A stretch of DNA of 38,092 nucleotides, from the IMG/VR virus record IMGVR_UViG_3300030007_000012, positions 1 to 38,092 of that record; one strand, written 5' to 3'. Position numbers and translations under genes: made by a program. The notes under the pieces were generated by a model. That model was not told the DNA's origin. It saw only the letters and a program-made list of their open reading frames with translations, and did no database searches. This document shows, in pieces, positions 14,841-23,508 of the stretch (position 1 is the first letter of the stretch; each line of letters begins with the position of its first letter). Source of the stretch: a virus.

Positions 14841-15815
14841 ATGGGAACTTCGCCCGTCACCATAAACCCCGTTACCGGCAAGCCGCAGGTCCTCGGCGCG
14901 GACGGTCTCCCCGTTCCCGGCGTGACCAATGGAAGCACGCCGGGGCAGATCACGGGCTTCTCAGCCCTCCAGAACGCCCCCGTCGCCCCCGGTATCACCG
15001 CCCCCGGTGCTCCGACCGTGGCGGGCTCGACGAGCTACAACCCGACCCTGCTCAATCCGAACAGCCTTGCCCAGGTCAACCCGACAATGTACGGCGGCAC
15101 GACCGAGGCCCCGACCGCAACGCAGAACCTCGGGCAGGTCTCGGGAATCGCAAATTCCGGCACCCCCGACCTCTCTTCGAACGCGACGATTCAGCAGCTC
15201 CTCTCCGGCTTCCAGCCGCAGGTTACCGAGCAGAACGGGCAGCTCGCCCAACAGCTCGCGCAATTCGGCCTAAGCGGTGGGCCTGCCGTCGCGGCTCAAA
15301 ACAATTTGGATGTTCAGCAGACGCAGGCGGAGGCCCCGAGCATCGCCTCGGCGATCCAGAACAGCCAATCAAACCAGCTCAATCAAAGTCAATTTGGCGC
15401 AAACGCTCAGCTCAACGCGCTCAACGCGAATCAAACGGCAACGAATACGGCGAATCAGGCGCAGGCGAGCCTGAACCAGCAGACCGGGCTAGCAAATCAG
15501 GATGCGAGCAATACCGCAAATACTGCCAACGTCGGGGCGACAAATTCGACCCTTGCGGCGAATACCTCCGCTCAGAATGCCGCGCAGCAGGCATATTTAC
15601 AGCAGCTTCAATCTCAATGGTTGGACCAATTTTCGGCGTACAATTCGATCAACGACGCCGGACTCGGCGCGCAAAATGAAATCGCCGTTTCCGGCGCGCA
15701 GGACTTCCAGACGCCCTCTACGGCGAGCCCGTACTCCGGGCTCTCCTCGGGCTTGAGTAGCATCTATCAGCCGACCGCGAAGACGCCTGCAACGCCTGCG
15801 ACGACAACGGCATGA
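14841..15815 (+). CDS. Gln/Asn/Ala-rich internal virion (DNA ejection) protein
   Basis: The 324-residue protein has a Pro/Gly-rich first third. A long helical Q/N/A-rich middle follows (QNGQLAQQLAQFGLSGGPAV; NQTATNTANQAQASLNQQTG), then a Ser/Pro-rich end. Low-complexity helical composition of this sort is typical of ejection proteins such as P22 gp7/gp20 and their analogues. These are packed with the DNA and form a channel across the periplasm. It begins one base after the previous stop and overlaps the next ATG. Confidence 0.65.
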   Translation: MGTSPVTINPVTGKPQVLGADGLPVPGVTNGSTPGQITGFSALQNAPVAPGITAPGAPTVAGSTSYNPTLLNPNSLAQVNPTMYGGTTEAPTATQNLGQVSGIANSGTPDLSSNATIQQLLSGFQPQVTEQNGQLAQQLAQFGLSGGPAVAAQNNLDVQQTQAEAPSIASAIQNSQSNQLNQSQFGANAQLNALNANQTATNTANQAQASLNQQTGLANQDASNTANTANVGATNSTLAANTSAQNAAQQAYLQQLQSQWLDQFSAYNSINDAGLGAQNEIAVSGAQDFQTPSTASPYSGLSSGLSSIYQPTAKTPATPATTTA

Positions 15816-16798
15816 CCTGGGAGGCACCAGCGTCGCCCTGGTCTACGCTTGCGAGTACCGTGACGGGGATTCTCTCGGCAAAGGAGCAGGGCAAGCGGGA
15901 CAAGGCGGAGGCCGACCGGCAGGATCGGCTGGATAAGGCGGCGGCGGTCACCGCCGGTCTCAAGAACACGCAGATCGGCGTGGACACGGACGAAGCTCGG
16001 GCGCGGACGACGGGACTTGCCAATACCGCCACTCACCAGCATGCCGATGATGTCTCGCACGGCTACATCCTTCCGCCGGGCGCTCTGCCGCCAGAGATGC
16101 CGAGCCAAGCTCCGGGGAAGCCGCCGCCGAATAACCGCGCCTTCGCCGACTATTACAGCAGACTCGGGGCGTTCTATACGAGAAACAAGGCCCTCGATGC
16201 CGCCTCCACGGCGGTCGGACTCGCAGAGAAGTACGGAGGCATGGCGGCGGCTGAAGAAAAGCAGGCGCTCGCCGTGAAAGCGCAGGCCGAGAAAGCGTTC
16301 CAGGACCTTGCGACCCAGAGGCACTGGAGCGCCGAGCTAAAGCAGAGGATGAGAGAGGAACTCGGGCGGATGGTGCGCGAGTCTATGCGCAACGGTACCT
16401 CGGTCGAAGTCGCCACGCTAAACGGCGTAAACGCAATGGCGCGCACGCTCGTTGCGCAGCAGGGCGAGAACACCCGCGCGACGGCGGCTCATAATTCGGC
16501 TCTCGGTATCCACCTCGACACGGAGCGGAACACAAACCACCGCTTCAACGTCACGGAGAATCGACTCAGGGCGACCGCTGCAACGCAGGCAGGCAATAAG
16601 GGCTATACGCGAGGCGTCGAGGCGTATAACGCTATAGCGAAGGGCGAGCGGTACGACGCGCTCTCGCCTCGTGCGAAAGCCTCTGTTCGATCGGCAATGG
16701 TCGATCATGGCATGTCGGTTCAGGACGCGATCTCCGCAGTAAGCGCCTCGAATAATCCCGACAAGGCGGCGATTCTCCAGGCCCTCGGCGGGCAATAA
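15812..16798 (+). CDS. Helical internal virion protein
   Basis: The 328-residue, mostly helical protein has an N-terminal charged coiled coil (AKEQGKRDKAEADRQDRLDK), a Pro-rich break (PPGALPPEMPSQAPGKPPPN) and a second long helix-rich domain (EEKQALAVKAQAEKAFQDLA onward). The C-terminal helices resemble a small-domain repeat (SPRAKASVRSAMVDHGMSVQ). It lies within the ejection-protein block, with one-base and four-base overlaps to its neighbours. No enzyme motif is visible. The role is inferred from location and composition. Confidence 0.6.
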   Translation: MTWEAPASPWSTLASTVTGILSAKEQGKRDKAEADRQDRLDKAAAVTAGLKNTQIGVDTDEARARTTGLANTATHQHADDVSHGYILPPGALPPEMPSQAPGKPPPNNRAFADYYSRLGAFYTRNKALDAASTAVGLAEKYGGMAAAEEKQALAVKAQAEKAFQDLATQRHWSAELKQRMREELGRMVRESMRNGTSVEVATLNGVNAMARTLVAQQGENTRATAAHNSALGIHLDTERNTNHRFNVTENRLRATAATQAGNKGYTRGVEAYNAIAKGERYDALSPRAKASVRSAMVDHGMSVQDAISAVSASNNPDKAAILQALGGQ

Positions 16799-19700
16799 TG
16801 CCTTCGGGCAATCCGTTCGACGTTCCGACCGGAACGCCGCAAGCGGCCTCTTCGGCTCCTGCGGCAGCCGTCACACCGAAAGGCAACCCGTTTGACGTGG
16901 GCGGGAACACGCCCTCGGCCCCCTCCTCCGCGCCGATGTTCGCGCGCACACCGACCACGAACCCCGTCATCGAGGCCCTGCGCGCGGGCAACGCCTTCGG
17001 CAAGCACCTCGTCACCGGGGGAGGCTTCGGCATCCCCGACCAGGCCGGAGAAGACGCCGACGATGTGAAGCTGAACGCGATCATCGACCGCATGGCGAAC
17101 GTGAAGCAGGAAGGGGTGCCGTCTTGGCTCCCCGCGCCGCCGCCGCCAACAGACTTGGACAAGGGCCTTCTCCGGGGGATGATCGACCCGACCCTGCTCA
17201 TTCCAGGCAAGGCCTATGGCGCGGCCTTCGGGCTCGCGAGGAAGGGGCTCGGCGCGGGCCTCGATGCGGCGAGGCCGCTCGGGCGATACCTCCCGCACGC
17301 CGTTCAAGACGCCGCAAGAGCAACGGGCGACCTCGCCCGCGAAGGCAAGGACGCCCTCGGGCACCTCTTCCGATGGGGCGGTAAAGACGCAGGCAAGATC
17401 GACCCCAAGGACTACGTGAACGCGACGCTCTCAAGCAATCGCGAGGGGGCGAACGCAGCGGAGGAGGCGCGACGGCACACGGTCGCCCTCACCGGCATCT
17501 TCTCCGGGCTCACCGACGCGCAGCGATTGGACGCCTACCGCGTCCTCAAGGGCGAGATCGACGTGGCCTCCGATCCGGCGGTCATGCGCGCGGCACGGCA
17601 AGCGCGACACTACCTCGATACGAACTACTTCCTGAAGGCGGATGCGGCGGGGCGGAAGCGGGTCGCGATGGGAAGCCCGACGGTGGCGAATGCGCGCTTT
17701 ACTCCCACGAAAGAGGCAAATCTTTTCCGATATCAGTCGGCCCCTGGCGCTCCTGCCGGAAATCCGCTCAGAGGGGGGACTTCCTTTTCGATGGGATCTC
17801 CGAGCGAGGCTTATGCGAGTCATGGTCGAGGGCTCGGGGGCGAGAACCTTGTCGGGCGCGTTAACACCGCGAAAAATCCCCTCGACCTCCGAGTAAAGTC
17901 GGATACGTGGCCTCTCCCCAAAGAGCTAGATTTGCAAGAAAAAATCTCGCAATACCAGGGGATGAGCGTCGCAAGGAAACTTCGTCCCGACAAGCCCACC
18001 TATGAGAATCTCCGTCGCGCCTTCGAGTCCGGGGATAGCAAGACATATCACCGCTACCTGAAGGCGCTCGGCGTTCCGCCTGAAGATATCGCCGCAATCC
18101 TGAAGCACGACGCTAGTGCGGGCCGCTTCGCGGGGCTTGCGGATGAGCGGATCGGTTCGGAGATGGCGCGACGCGCCGGACACGACGCGATCATACGCCC
18201 TCCCTCCGGCCCGCGCAGCGGAAAAGGAAGTCTCAATCCCGAGCTTTTCGCTCTCCATCCAAGCGCGCACGGCCCGGCGAAGGTCCCACCCCGGAAGCTC
18301 GACCCCTTCGAGCAGGCAGTTCCCGAGGGCGAGGGTGCCCCGCTCCCGCGTCACCCCGACCTCCCCGCAAACGGGCGCTCGCCTCTTCACCTGCGCGGGG
18401 GAGAAGCGGGCATCAACCGGGCCTCCCCCGGCCTCAATCGCGAGTTCGCCGTCCCCGAGCCGTTCCGCGAGTTCATCCCACCGGCAAAGCAAGGGGCGCT
18501 CGGCCCACTCGAATACAAGCCGCACTACTTTCCGGGCCTCCATCGCCCGCCGGAGATCAAGGATCTGAAGGCTCGCCCGGAGCCGTACAACCGCCTCTTC
18601 CCCTCGACTCCCGAGGCGCTCCACCAGCGCCCCTGGAGCATCGGCAAGGGCGAGCTTGACGAGGAAGGCAAGCCCAAGCTCGCCATGCTCGACGAGTCGA
18701 TGGCCCGCTCGGGGAAGTCCACCGCAAAGCAGACCGCCGCCGCACGCCTGCGGGAGTCCCTGGGCCTCTCCCCAGGGCCTCAAGACGCGAGTGAGAACCC
18801 GCTTATCAAGCTCTTCGAGGAGACGCCCAGGGCAAAGGGGCCAGCGCGCAACCTCGGCGAGAAGATCCAAGACGCCGCACGCGTTCCGGCGGATGCGGCC
18901 CGCGCCTCACTCATCGCGCTCGGGCTCGTACACGGGGGCAAGAACGTCCCGATCTTGGCCGGGATCTCCGAGCCGAAGGCCCTGGGAGGGATGTTCGCCG
19001 ACGCCGTGCGGACGATGCGGATGACCCCGGAGCAGAAGTGGGAGGCGCAGCGCGAGGCGCGCGAAGCGGGCGTCCTCGGAGCGCGGATGGATCACGATAA
19101 CCCGGTGCTCCGCGTGGCGGGGAAGATCCCCGCGCTCGCGCGGGCCGGGATAGGCGCGGCCTATGGCGGATGGCGCGGGCAGGACCTTGAGAACCAGGCG
19201 AACCCGCAGGGAAACCTCGCCGAGCGGATCGGCGGCGGGCTCACCGGAGCCGGAATCGGCGGGCTCACAGGACACTTCCTGCCCCAGATCGGCAAGGGCG
19301 TCGGCGGATTCACGCAGGCGATGGATGATGCCGCGAAGGTCAACGTGCATGCGGCGAAGGTCGCCCGAGGCATGGACCCGGCAGCAGCCGCGATGCAGAC
19401 CTTGCGCGAGACGGTGGACTACGGGCACCGCACGCCCGCAGCGAAGTGGCTCCAGCAGACCGGGCTCGCCCCCTTCGGGCAGTTCGCAACCAAGGTCCCC
19501 GGAGCCGTCGCGCGCAGCATCAAACGCGATCCGCGCAAGCTCATCCTCGCCGACCGGCTCTCCGGCGGGCTCCTCACGCAAGGCAGCATCGACCTGCCCC
19601 AGATGCCCGCGCGCGAGGACGGCAAGCCGCAGCAGCTCTCCCTTTCCAACCCGCTCTCCGAGACGATCAAGGCGGTCACCGATCCCGTGGGCTACGCGCG

Positions 19701-20025
19701 CACGAAGTCAAGCGACCTCGCCAAAGCCGCCGCAAGCATCGTCTCCGCCCTCCTGGGCGGGAACGTCGGCAACGCCTTCACCGGGACCGACCGGAAGGGC
19801 AAGCGCGACCCGCGCGCGCTCTACCCGACGCACGGGCAGCCGCTCTTACCGCACAAGGACAAGCTCGGAAACCAGAAGGCGGGCTTCCTCGGGGAGTCGC
19901 TTGCCCACCTTGCACCCTTTGGGGCTGGAGCCGGTGCTTTAGAAGCCTCCGGGGCCGATGAATACCAGCCGGAGAGCCCGCTCTCGCAGCTTCTCGGGCC
20001 GTTGATCGGCGGCTATGTCAGGTGA
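16798..20025 (+). CDS. Large internal virion protein with ART-like region
   Basis: At 1075 residues this is the longest gene. Twice near the start it carries G-N-P-F-D-V (residues 4-9 and 30-35), a short repeat common in large phage internal proteins. Residues about 309-490 resemble ADP-ribosyltransferase-like domains of polyvalent phage proteins: LFRYQSAPG, then GTSFSMGSPSEAYASHGRGL, NTAKNPLDLR, RRAGHDAIIRPPS and NPELFALHPS, in that order. Residues about 800-840 are Gly-rich and hydrophobic (IGGGLTGAGIGGLTGHFLPQ), like membrane-penetrating glycine zippers. The rest is helical. It is probably injected with the DNA. An active-site Glu has not been located with confidence, so activity is unproven. 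Confidence 0.65.
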   Translation: MPSGNPFDVPTGTPQAASSAPAAAVTPKGNPFDVGGNTPSAPSSAPMFARTPTTNPVIEALRAGNAFGKHLVTGGGFGIPDQAGEDADDVKLNAIIDRMANVKQEGVPSWLPAPPPPTDLDKGLLRGMIDPTLLIPGKAYGAAFGLARKGLGAGLDAARPLGRYLPHAVQDAARATGDLAREGKDALGHLFRWGGKDAGKIDPKDYVNATLSSNREGANAAEEARRHTVALTGIFSGLTDAQRLDAYRVLKGEIDVASDPAVMRAARQARHYLDTNYFLKADAAGRKRVAMGSPTVANARFTPTKEANLFRYQSAPGAPAGNPLRGGTSFSMGSPSEAYASHGRGLGGENLVGRVNTAKNPLDLRVKSDTWPLPKELDLQEKISQYQGMSVARKLRPDKPTYENLRRAFESGDSKTYHRYLKALGVPPEDIAAILKHDASAGRFAGLADERIGSEMARRAGHDAIIRPPSGPRSGKGSLNPELFALHPSAHGPAKVPPRKLDPFEQAVPEGEGAPLPRHPDLPANGRSPLHLRGGEAGINRASPGLNREFAVPEPFREFIPPAKQGALGPLEYKPHYFPGLHRPPEIKDLKARPEPYNRLFPSTPEALHQRPWSIGKGELDEEGKPKLAMLDESMARSGKSTAKQTAAARLRESLGLSPGPQDASENPLIKLFEETPRAKGPARNLGEKIQDAARVPADAARASLIALGLVHGGKNVPILAGISEPKALGGMFADAVRTMRMTPEQKWEAQREAREAGVLGARMDHDNPVLRVAGKIPALARAGIGAAYGGWRGQDLENQANPQGNLAERIGGGLTGAGIGGLTGHFLPQIGKGVGGFTQAMDDAAKVNVHAAKVARGMDPAAAAMQTLRETVDYGHRTPAAKWLQQTGLAPFGQFATKVPGAVARSIKRDPRKLILADRLSGGLLTQGSIDLPQMPAREDGKPQQLSLSNPLSETIKAVTDPVGYARTKSSDLAKAAASIVSALLGGNVGNAFTGTDRKGKRDPRALYPTHGQPLLPHKDKLGNQKAGFLGESLAHLAPFGAGAGALEASGADEYQPESPLSQLLGPLIGGYVR

Positions 20026-20411
20026 GCGATCCGATGGACGACGCTATCGCTCGGGCGGAGGTGCTCATATCGAGCGTGTCCGTGGGTGAAGTGAACTTCA
20101 AGCTCGTGCTTGCCACCAGCCGCCTCACCGATAGCGTTGCGGTCCTCAATAAGACCGTCTCGGCGCTCACCGTCTCGGTGGGTGAACTCGCTGGTGACAT
20201 CAACGGCGGCAAGGGCGTGCGGGTAGAGGTCCAGGATATCCGGCGCGACATTCGCGATACGGATAAGAAGATCGCCGAGGTCACAAGCAAGATCGAAGCG
20301 GGGATGACGCTCGTTTGGCGGGTGCTCTGGTTTCTCGTACTCGTCGGGGTCGTAACGGTCGTTACCGAAATTCGGAGCTTCGCGCCGATACTGCTCGGAG
20401 GAGGGAAATAA
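20022..20411 (+). CDS. Coiled-coil protein with C-terminal membrane anchor
   Basis: The 129-residue protein starts at GTG 20022, overlapping the previous stop. Heptad-like segments (NKTVSALTVSVGELAGDI; VEVQDIRRDIRDTDKKIAEV) lead to one membrane segment near residues 95-115 (VWRVLWFLVLVGVVTVV). The layout resembles small phage membrane proteins next to lysins (holin-associated or i-spanin-like in reverse orientation). No lipoprotein partner was seen. Being first of the three-gene lysis block supports a lysis or envelope role. Confidence 0.55.
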   Translation: MSDPMDDAIARAEVLISSVSVGEVNFKLVLATSRLTDSVAVLNKTVSALTVSVGELAGDINGGKGVRVEVQDIRRDIRDTDKKIAEVTSKIEAGMTLVWRVLWFLVLVGVVTVVTEIRSFAPILLGGGK

Positions 20412-20412
20412 T

Positions 20413-20892
20413 TTGCTTTACGACATCTCCGGCAGGCCGATACCGAAGACGCTTCCTTATGCGGCGGCGATTCAAACGCCCTGTCTTCAGCTTGGCTATC
20501 CGCCGTGCTTGGCCTACGCGATTGCTTGGAGGGAGAGTATCAGCGGGGAGGTGCATGGTTCTTGGAACGCTTGCACCGTTCTTTCATCGGACGGTGGACA
20601 TGGGCTTTTTCAGCTCACAAGCTCGTTTCCCGAAGGGTGGGACAATGAAGATGTCAACATCCGCTACGCCCTCAATTCTTTTCTTATCCCTACTCTACAC
20701 GACTTTGCTCGCCGTGGTTTGGCTGGAGATGATCTGGTCAGATTGGTCGCGGCGGCGTTTAATGCGGGCGAGACGGCGGCTTGGGAGGCTCATCTCGCCG
20801 GTGACGTTGACCTTGCAACAACCGGAAACGATTACGCCGCAAAAGTTCTATCCAATTTTCACCGCCTCATCAAAGGAGAATCCCCCGAATGA
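20413..20892 (+). CDS. Lytic transglycosylase-type endolysin
   Basis: The 159-residue protein starts at TTG 20413, with GGAGGAGGG upstream. It carries the SLT/lysozyme-like motifs in order: catalytic Glu41 in AYAIAWRES, then SSDGGHGLFQL (G-x-G-L-F-Q-L), then VAAAFNAG. These match soluble lytic transglycosylases that cleave between MurNAc and GlcNAc in peptidoglycan. There is no signal peptide, so release depends on a holin or on delivery with the virion. The adjacent holin-like gene at 20889 favours an endolysin. A tail-associated muramidase is the alternative. Confidence 0.8.
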   Translation: MLYDISGRPIPKTLPYAAAIQTPCLQLGYPPCLAYAIAWRESISGEVHGSWNACTVLSSDGGHGLFQLTSSFPEGWDNEDVNIRYALNSFLIPTLHDFARRGLAGDDLVRLVAAAFNAGETAAWEAHLAGDVDLATTGNDYAAKVLSNFHRLIKGESPE

Positions 20893-21194
20893 GCCTCTTG
20901 AAAGTTCTTCCAGTTAACCTTGCAACAGCGTTCTTCAAGATCGCAACGTGGGCGAACATCCTTGCGGCAATCGGCGTCATCGGAAGCGTCGCGCAATCCG
21001 TTGCCAATCAGCCGCTGCTTAATCTCGCATTCGGGCAAGCGCGCGGAGCGGCACTCTCGCTCGTTGCCATTGCCGTCTCGCACGCTGCAACCACGATCAC
21101 CGCCTACAGCGCGCCGATCGGGAGCGCAGGGACGACTGTCGTCGTCCCCGCCACAGCATCGCATACCGAGACGACCACCACAACCACGACATAG
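20889..21194 (+). CDS. Holin-like membrane protein
   Basis: The 101-residue protein starts at ATG 20889, overlapping the endolysin stop (ATGA). It has two hydrophobic segments, about residues 20-40 (ANILAAIGVIGSVAQSVA) and 50-72 (ARGAALSLVAIAVSHAATTI), and a Ser/Thr tail ending in a run of eight or more Thr (ETTTTTTT). Size, two membrane spans and pairing with the muramidase fit a class II-like holin. Holins lack a common sequence motif, so this stays probable. Confidence 0.6.
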   Translation: MSLLKVLPVNLATAFFKIATWANILAAIGVIGSVAQSVANQPLLNLAFGQARGAALSLVAIAVSHAATTITAYSAPIGSAGTTVVVPATASHTETTTTTTT

Positions 21195-21281
21195 AATATG
21201 CCCTTTCGCCTCATGCTCTGGTCGTAACAATCCGATAGAATGGTATGGTGAAGCCTGTGTACGGCTGGAATTGAGCATTCA
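21195..21281 (+). promoter_or_regulatory. Candidate promoter before the replication genes
   Basis: This gap separates the lysis genes from the replication genes. It holds two overlapping TANNNT boxes, TAGAAT at 21236-21241 and an extended -10 (TGGTATGGT at 21241-21249), about 33-40 bases before the nuclease ATG. No clear -35 hexamer or terminator was seen. The ribosome site of 21282 is weak (TTGAGC). Confidence 0.35.
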
Positions 21282-21995
21282 ATGAACATCGACCTCGATG
21301 CGGCGCTTATCGCGTTGCAGAACAAACAAAAGAAAGAATCGCCCTGGGATGACGCGGCGTTGCACGTCTCCGACCTTGCGTTATGCAAGCGGCAAGTATG
21401 GGCGCGACGCAACGGCGTCACGGAGAGCTACATCGACCTCGATAATTGGGTGCAGATGCAGCTCGGGCTAAAGTACGAAGAGATCGTCTGCGCCGCCCTC
21501 GATGCAAAGGGCGTCAAATACGAATACCAAGTCCCCGTGAAGGACCCGATCTTCGGACACAAGCTCATCGGCACGGCAGACTTCGTTTTCGAAGATGCGG
21601 TTCTCGATACGAAAACGACGACGTTTTGGTCGGGCTACGTCGGCAAGGGCGACGAGCGCAGGAAACAAGTCAAGATCCCCGAGGAGCCGAAGATGGGCTA
21701 CCGCATCCAAGCCGCAGCGTATGCGATTGCGCTTGGCAAGCCGCGTTACGGTCTGCAAGTCGTCTGTCGTGCGAGCGGAAAGCGCGTCACGTTCTGGTAC
21801 GAGACTGCGGGGCTTGCGTCGGTCATTGGCAAGGCCGTCGTCGATATGCAGACGACGACGACAAGCGACCCGGAGCCGATTGAGGCGAAGCCGCCGTGGT
21901 ACACCGAAGACGCCGATGGGAAGTCGTGGCAATGCGGATATTGCCCGTATGCAGCGTGTGAATCGAATCGCAATGAAAGTCTACAGGTGCTATGA
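21282..21995 (+). CDS. Cas4-like PD-(D/E)xK nuclease with Fe-S cysteines
   Basis: The 237-residue protein has the RecB/Cas4 nuclease order: Cys35 in DLALCKRQVWARR, Glu in GLKYEEIV, then GTADFVFEDAVLDTKTTT with the catalytic Asp and D-x-K (about 98 and 109-111), a Q-containing helix (YRIQAAAYAIAL), and C218-x2-C221-x4-C226 at the end. The first and last Cys sets together are the usual four ligands of a 4Fe-4S cluster in AddB/Cas4 proteins. It is expected to resect DNA ends. Next to an annealing-protein candidate and SSB it makes a complete phage recombination pair. No other cas genes are present. Confidence 0.8.
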   Translation: MNIDLDAALIALQNKQKKESPWDDAALHVSDLALCKRQVWARRNGVTESYIDLDNWVQMQLGLKYEEIVCAALDAKGVKYEYQVPVKDPIFGHKLIGTADFVFEDAVLDTKTTTFWSGYVGKGDERRKQVKIPEEPKMGYRIQAAAYAIALGKPRYGLQVVCRASGKRVTFWYETAGLASVIGKAVVDMQTTTTSDPEPIEAKPPWYTEDADGKSWQCGYCPYAACESNRNESLQVL

Positions 21996-23002
21996 TGTTA
22001 CAAAGTGTTGACGCCGACTTCAAAGAATCCGCTCCTCTCGCCGTCGTCTCGACTGCGGGATGGACTCCGTCCTTCTCCGTAAGTATAGACGCAGCGATCG
22101 AAATGAAGCGCCAGAAGAAACGCTTCTTCGAGAGCGTTATGGAAGAAGGGAAGCACTACGGCATCATCCCCGGCTGCTTAAAGCCGTCGCTCTACAAAGC
22201 CGGAGCAGAGATGCTTCTCTCGAATATGGGGCTTCAATCAGCGTTCGGAAACGAACTTCCTCCGGTCCTCGATTACACCGGCGAAGCGCACGGCGGCGAG
22301 CCGATGATCAAATATAATCGGCATTGCACGATCTATCGTCAGACCGGCCCGACCAAAGACGACCGTATTGTTATCGCGAGAGCTTCCGGGTCGTGCTCTT
22401 CGTGGGAGGATAAATACCGCTATCGTGGCGCGGAGCGCATCTGCCCGACCTGCGGCAAGCCCGCGATCATCAAAGGCAAAGAAGAGTACGGCGGCGGGTT
22501 CGTCTGCTTCAAGAAGAAAGATGGCTGCGGAGCGAAATTCAAAGACAACGATGCGAAGATCACCGGGCAAGAAACAGGGAAGGTTGCGAACCCGAACGTG
22601 ATCGACCTCGACAATACCATTCTCAAAATGGCCGATAAGCGCGCGCTCGTTGCGGCGACGCTTATCTCGACCGGGTGCTCCGACATTTTTACACAAGACG
22701 TGGAGGATATGCCGAACCTGAATAGCTCGCAACCGGCGCAAGTCGAGTCGAGCGAGCGGAACGCTCTCGATGAAAAGCGCGACGCGAAGGGAACGGCACC
22801 ACCGTCGCTCGCCTCGATTCGCAAGCGCGCGCTGCATTGCGGACTCATTCCCGACGAGAAACTCTTCGGCGAATGGGCGCGGGCCTCGATCCCGAGCTGC
22901 AAGGATATCCCGCAAGGCAAGCCTCCAACACCGCTCCAACTCCGCGATATCGAACTCGCAATTCATCAACACGAGAACCTACTCGCAAAGAAAACGGCGT
23001 GA
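21992..23002 (+). CDS. Probable ssDNA-annealing recombinase (Rad52/Sak-like)
   Basis: The 336-residue protein starts at ATG 21992, overlapping the nuclease stop. It has the pattern of a widespread phage family: VMEEGKHYGIIPGCLKPSLY then KAGAEMLLSNMGL, a beta-rich core (IYRQTGPTKDDRIVIARASG), and NTILKMADKRALVAATLIST followed by GCSDIFTQDVEDM. The last block matches the conserved helix of Rad52-superfamily annealing proteins. Inserted between is a four-Cys zinc knuckle (CPTCGKPAIIKG, then CFKKKDGCGAKF). The C-terminal part (SIRKRALHCGLIPDEKLFGE) is a separate helical domain. The function is inferred from the motif and from the neighbouring Cas4-like nuclease and SSB. Confidence 0.6.
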   Translation: MMLQSVDADFKESAPLAVVSTAGWTPSFSVSIDAAIEMKRQKKRFFESVMEEGKHYGIIPGCLKPSLYKAGAEMLLSNMGLQSAFGNELPPVLDYTGEAHGGEPMIKYNRHCTIYRQTGPTKDDRIVIARASGSCSSWEDKYRYRGAERICPTCGKPAIIKGKEEYGGGFVCFKKKDGCGAKFKDNDAKITGQETGKVANPNVIDLDNTILKMADKRALVAATLISTGCSDIFTQDVEDMPNLNSSQPAQVESSERNALDEKRDAKGTAPPSLASIRKRALHCGLIPDEKLFGEWARASIPSCKDIPQGKPPTPLQLRDIELAIHQHENLLAKKTA

Positions 23003-23003
23003 C

Positions 23004-23198
23004 ATGGGAGAGTTCCACGAAGGAGACATAAAGAAAGAGCTATCGAGGCTCTATCAATACCAGAGGGCCTCCGACCGAATTATCGCATCCGCGCTTGCGG
23101 CGCTCAAGGATCTCGAAGCATGTTTCTCTATCACTCACCAGGGCGCGAATATACTGCGAGACATTCTTACCGAGCCTCTTCTGGAAAAGAAAAAGTGA
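23004..23198 (+). CDS. Small helical protein, unknown
   Basis: This 64-residue protein starts at ATG 23004, one base after the previous stop, and is almost all helix (KKELSRLYQYQRASDRIIAS; LKDLEACFSITHQGANILRD). It ends in EKKK. Its stop overlaps a GTG used by or near the next gene. It belongs to a run of four tiny genes between the recombinase and SSB. No family is recognised. Confidence 0.6.
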   Translation: MGEFHEGDIKKELSRLYQYQRASDRIIASALAALKDLEACFSITHQGANILRDILTEPLLEKKK

Positions 23199-23203
23199 GC
23201 GCG

Positions 23204-23347
23204 ATGAGTGAACTCGACATCCAGATCCGCGAGGCGGAATGCCCCGCGTGCGAAGCGGAGCGGCTTCAGTTCACCGAAGTCGTAACCCCCGGACTCTACG
23301 ACCACGAACCACCGTGCGAGCACGCCGAGGAGAATCACGCACGTTGA
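23204..23347 (+). CDS. Tiny acidic protein with a CxxC pair
   Basis: A 47-residue acidic frame carries CPAC at about residues 13-16 and a later PPCEH. Three Cys and two His are enough for one zinc ion, but the spacing is not a known pattern. ATG 23204 is preferred. GTG 23195 overlaps the previous TGA (GTGA) and would add three residues. The stop overlaps the TTG of the next gene. Confidence 0.5.
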   Translation: MSELDIQIREAECPACEAERLQFTEVVTPGLYDHEPPCEHAEENHAR

Positions 23348-23508
23348 AAAATTGGGACCCGATCATCGGCGATTATGTCGCCTACCTCCAACAAGCGCGA
23401 GCGGAATGCGACGACCCTGCCGTTTTCGGTAAGGTCGTTCGCGCGTTATTGCGCGAGTTTTGCGATCACATCATAACGAGAGGAAAGTACTATGCCAGGA
23501 AACTATAA
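23344..23508 (+). CDS. Tiny helical protein, unknown
   Basis: This 54-residue frame starts with TTG overlapping the previous stop (TTGA). It is amphipathic helical (DYVAYLQQARAECDDPAVFG; VVRALLREFCDHIITRGKYY). Its 3' end overlaps the SSB start by 17 bases, and the SSB ribosome site (GAGAGGAAAG) lies within it. Tight coupling supports translation. The function is unknown. Confidence 0.5.
   Translation: MKNWDPIIGDYVAYLQQARAECDDPAVFGKVVRALLREFCDHIITRGKYYARKL

Noticed and set aside
17926-18870. Minus-strand frame of 314 codons inside the large internal protein gene
   Set aside because: It is antisense to a continuous 1075-codon gene, and its product is Arg/Leu-rich without motifs.
21282-21995. 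Cas4 as evidence for a viral CRISPR system
   Set aside because: No cas1, cas2 or repeat-spacer array is present. Cas4-like nucleases occur widely as phage recombination enzymes.
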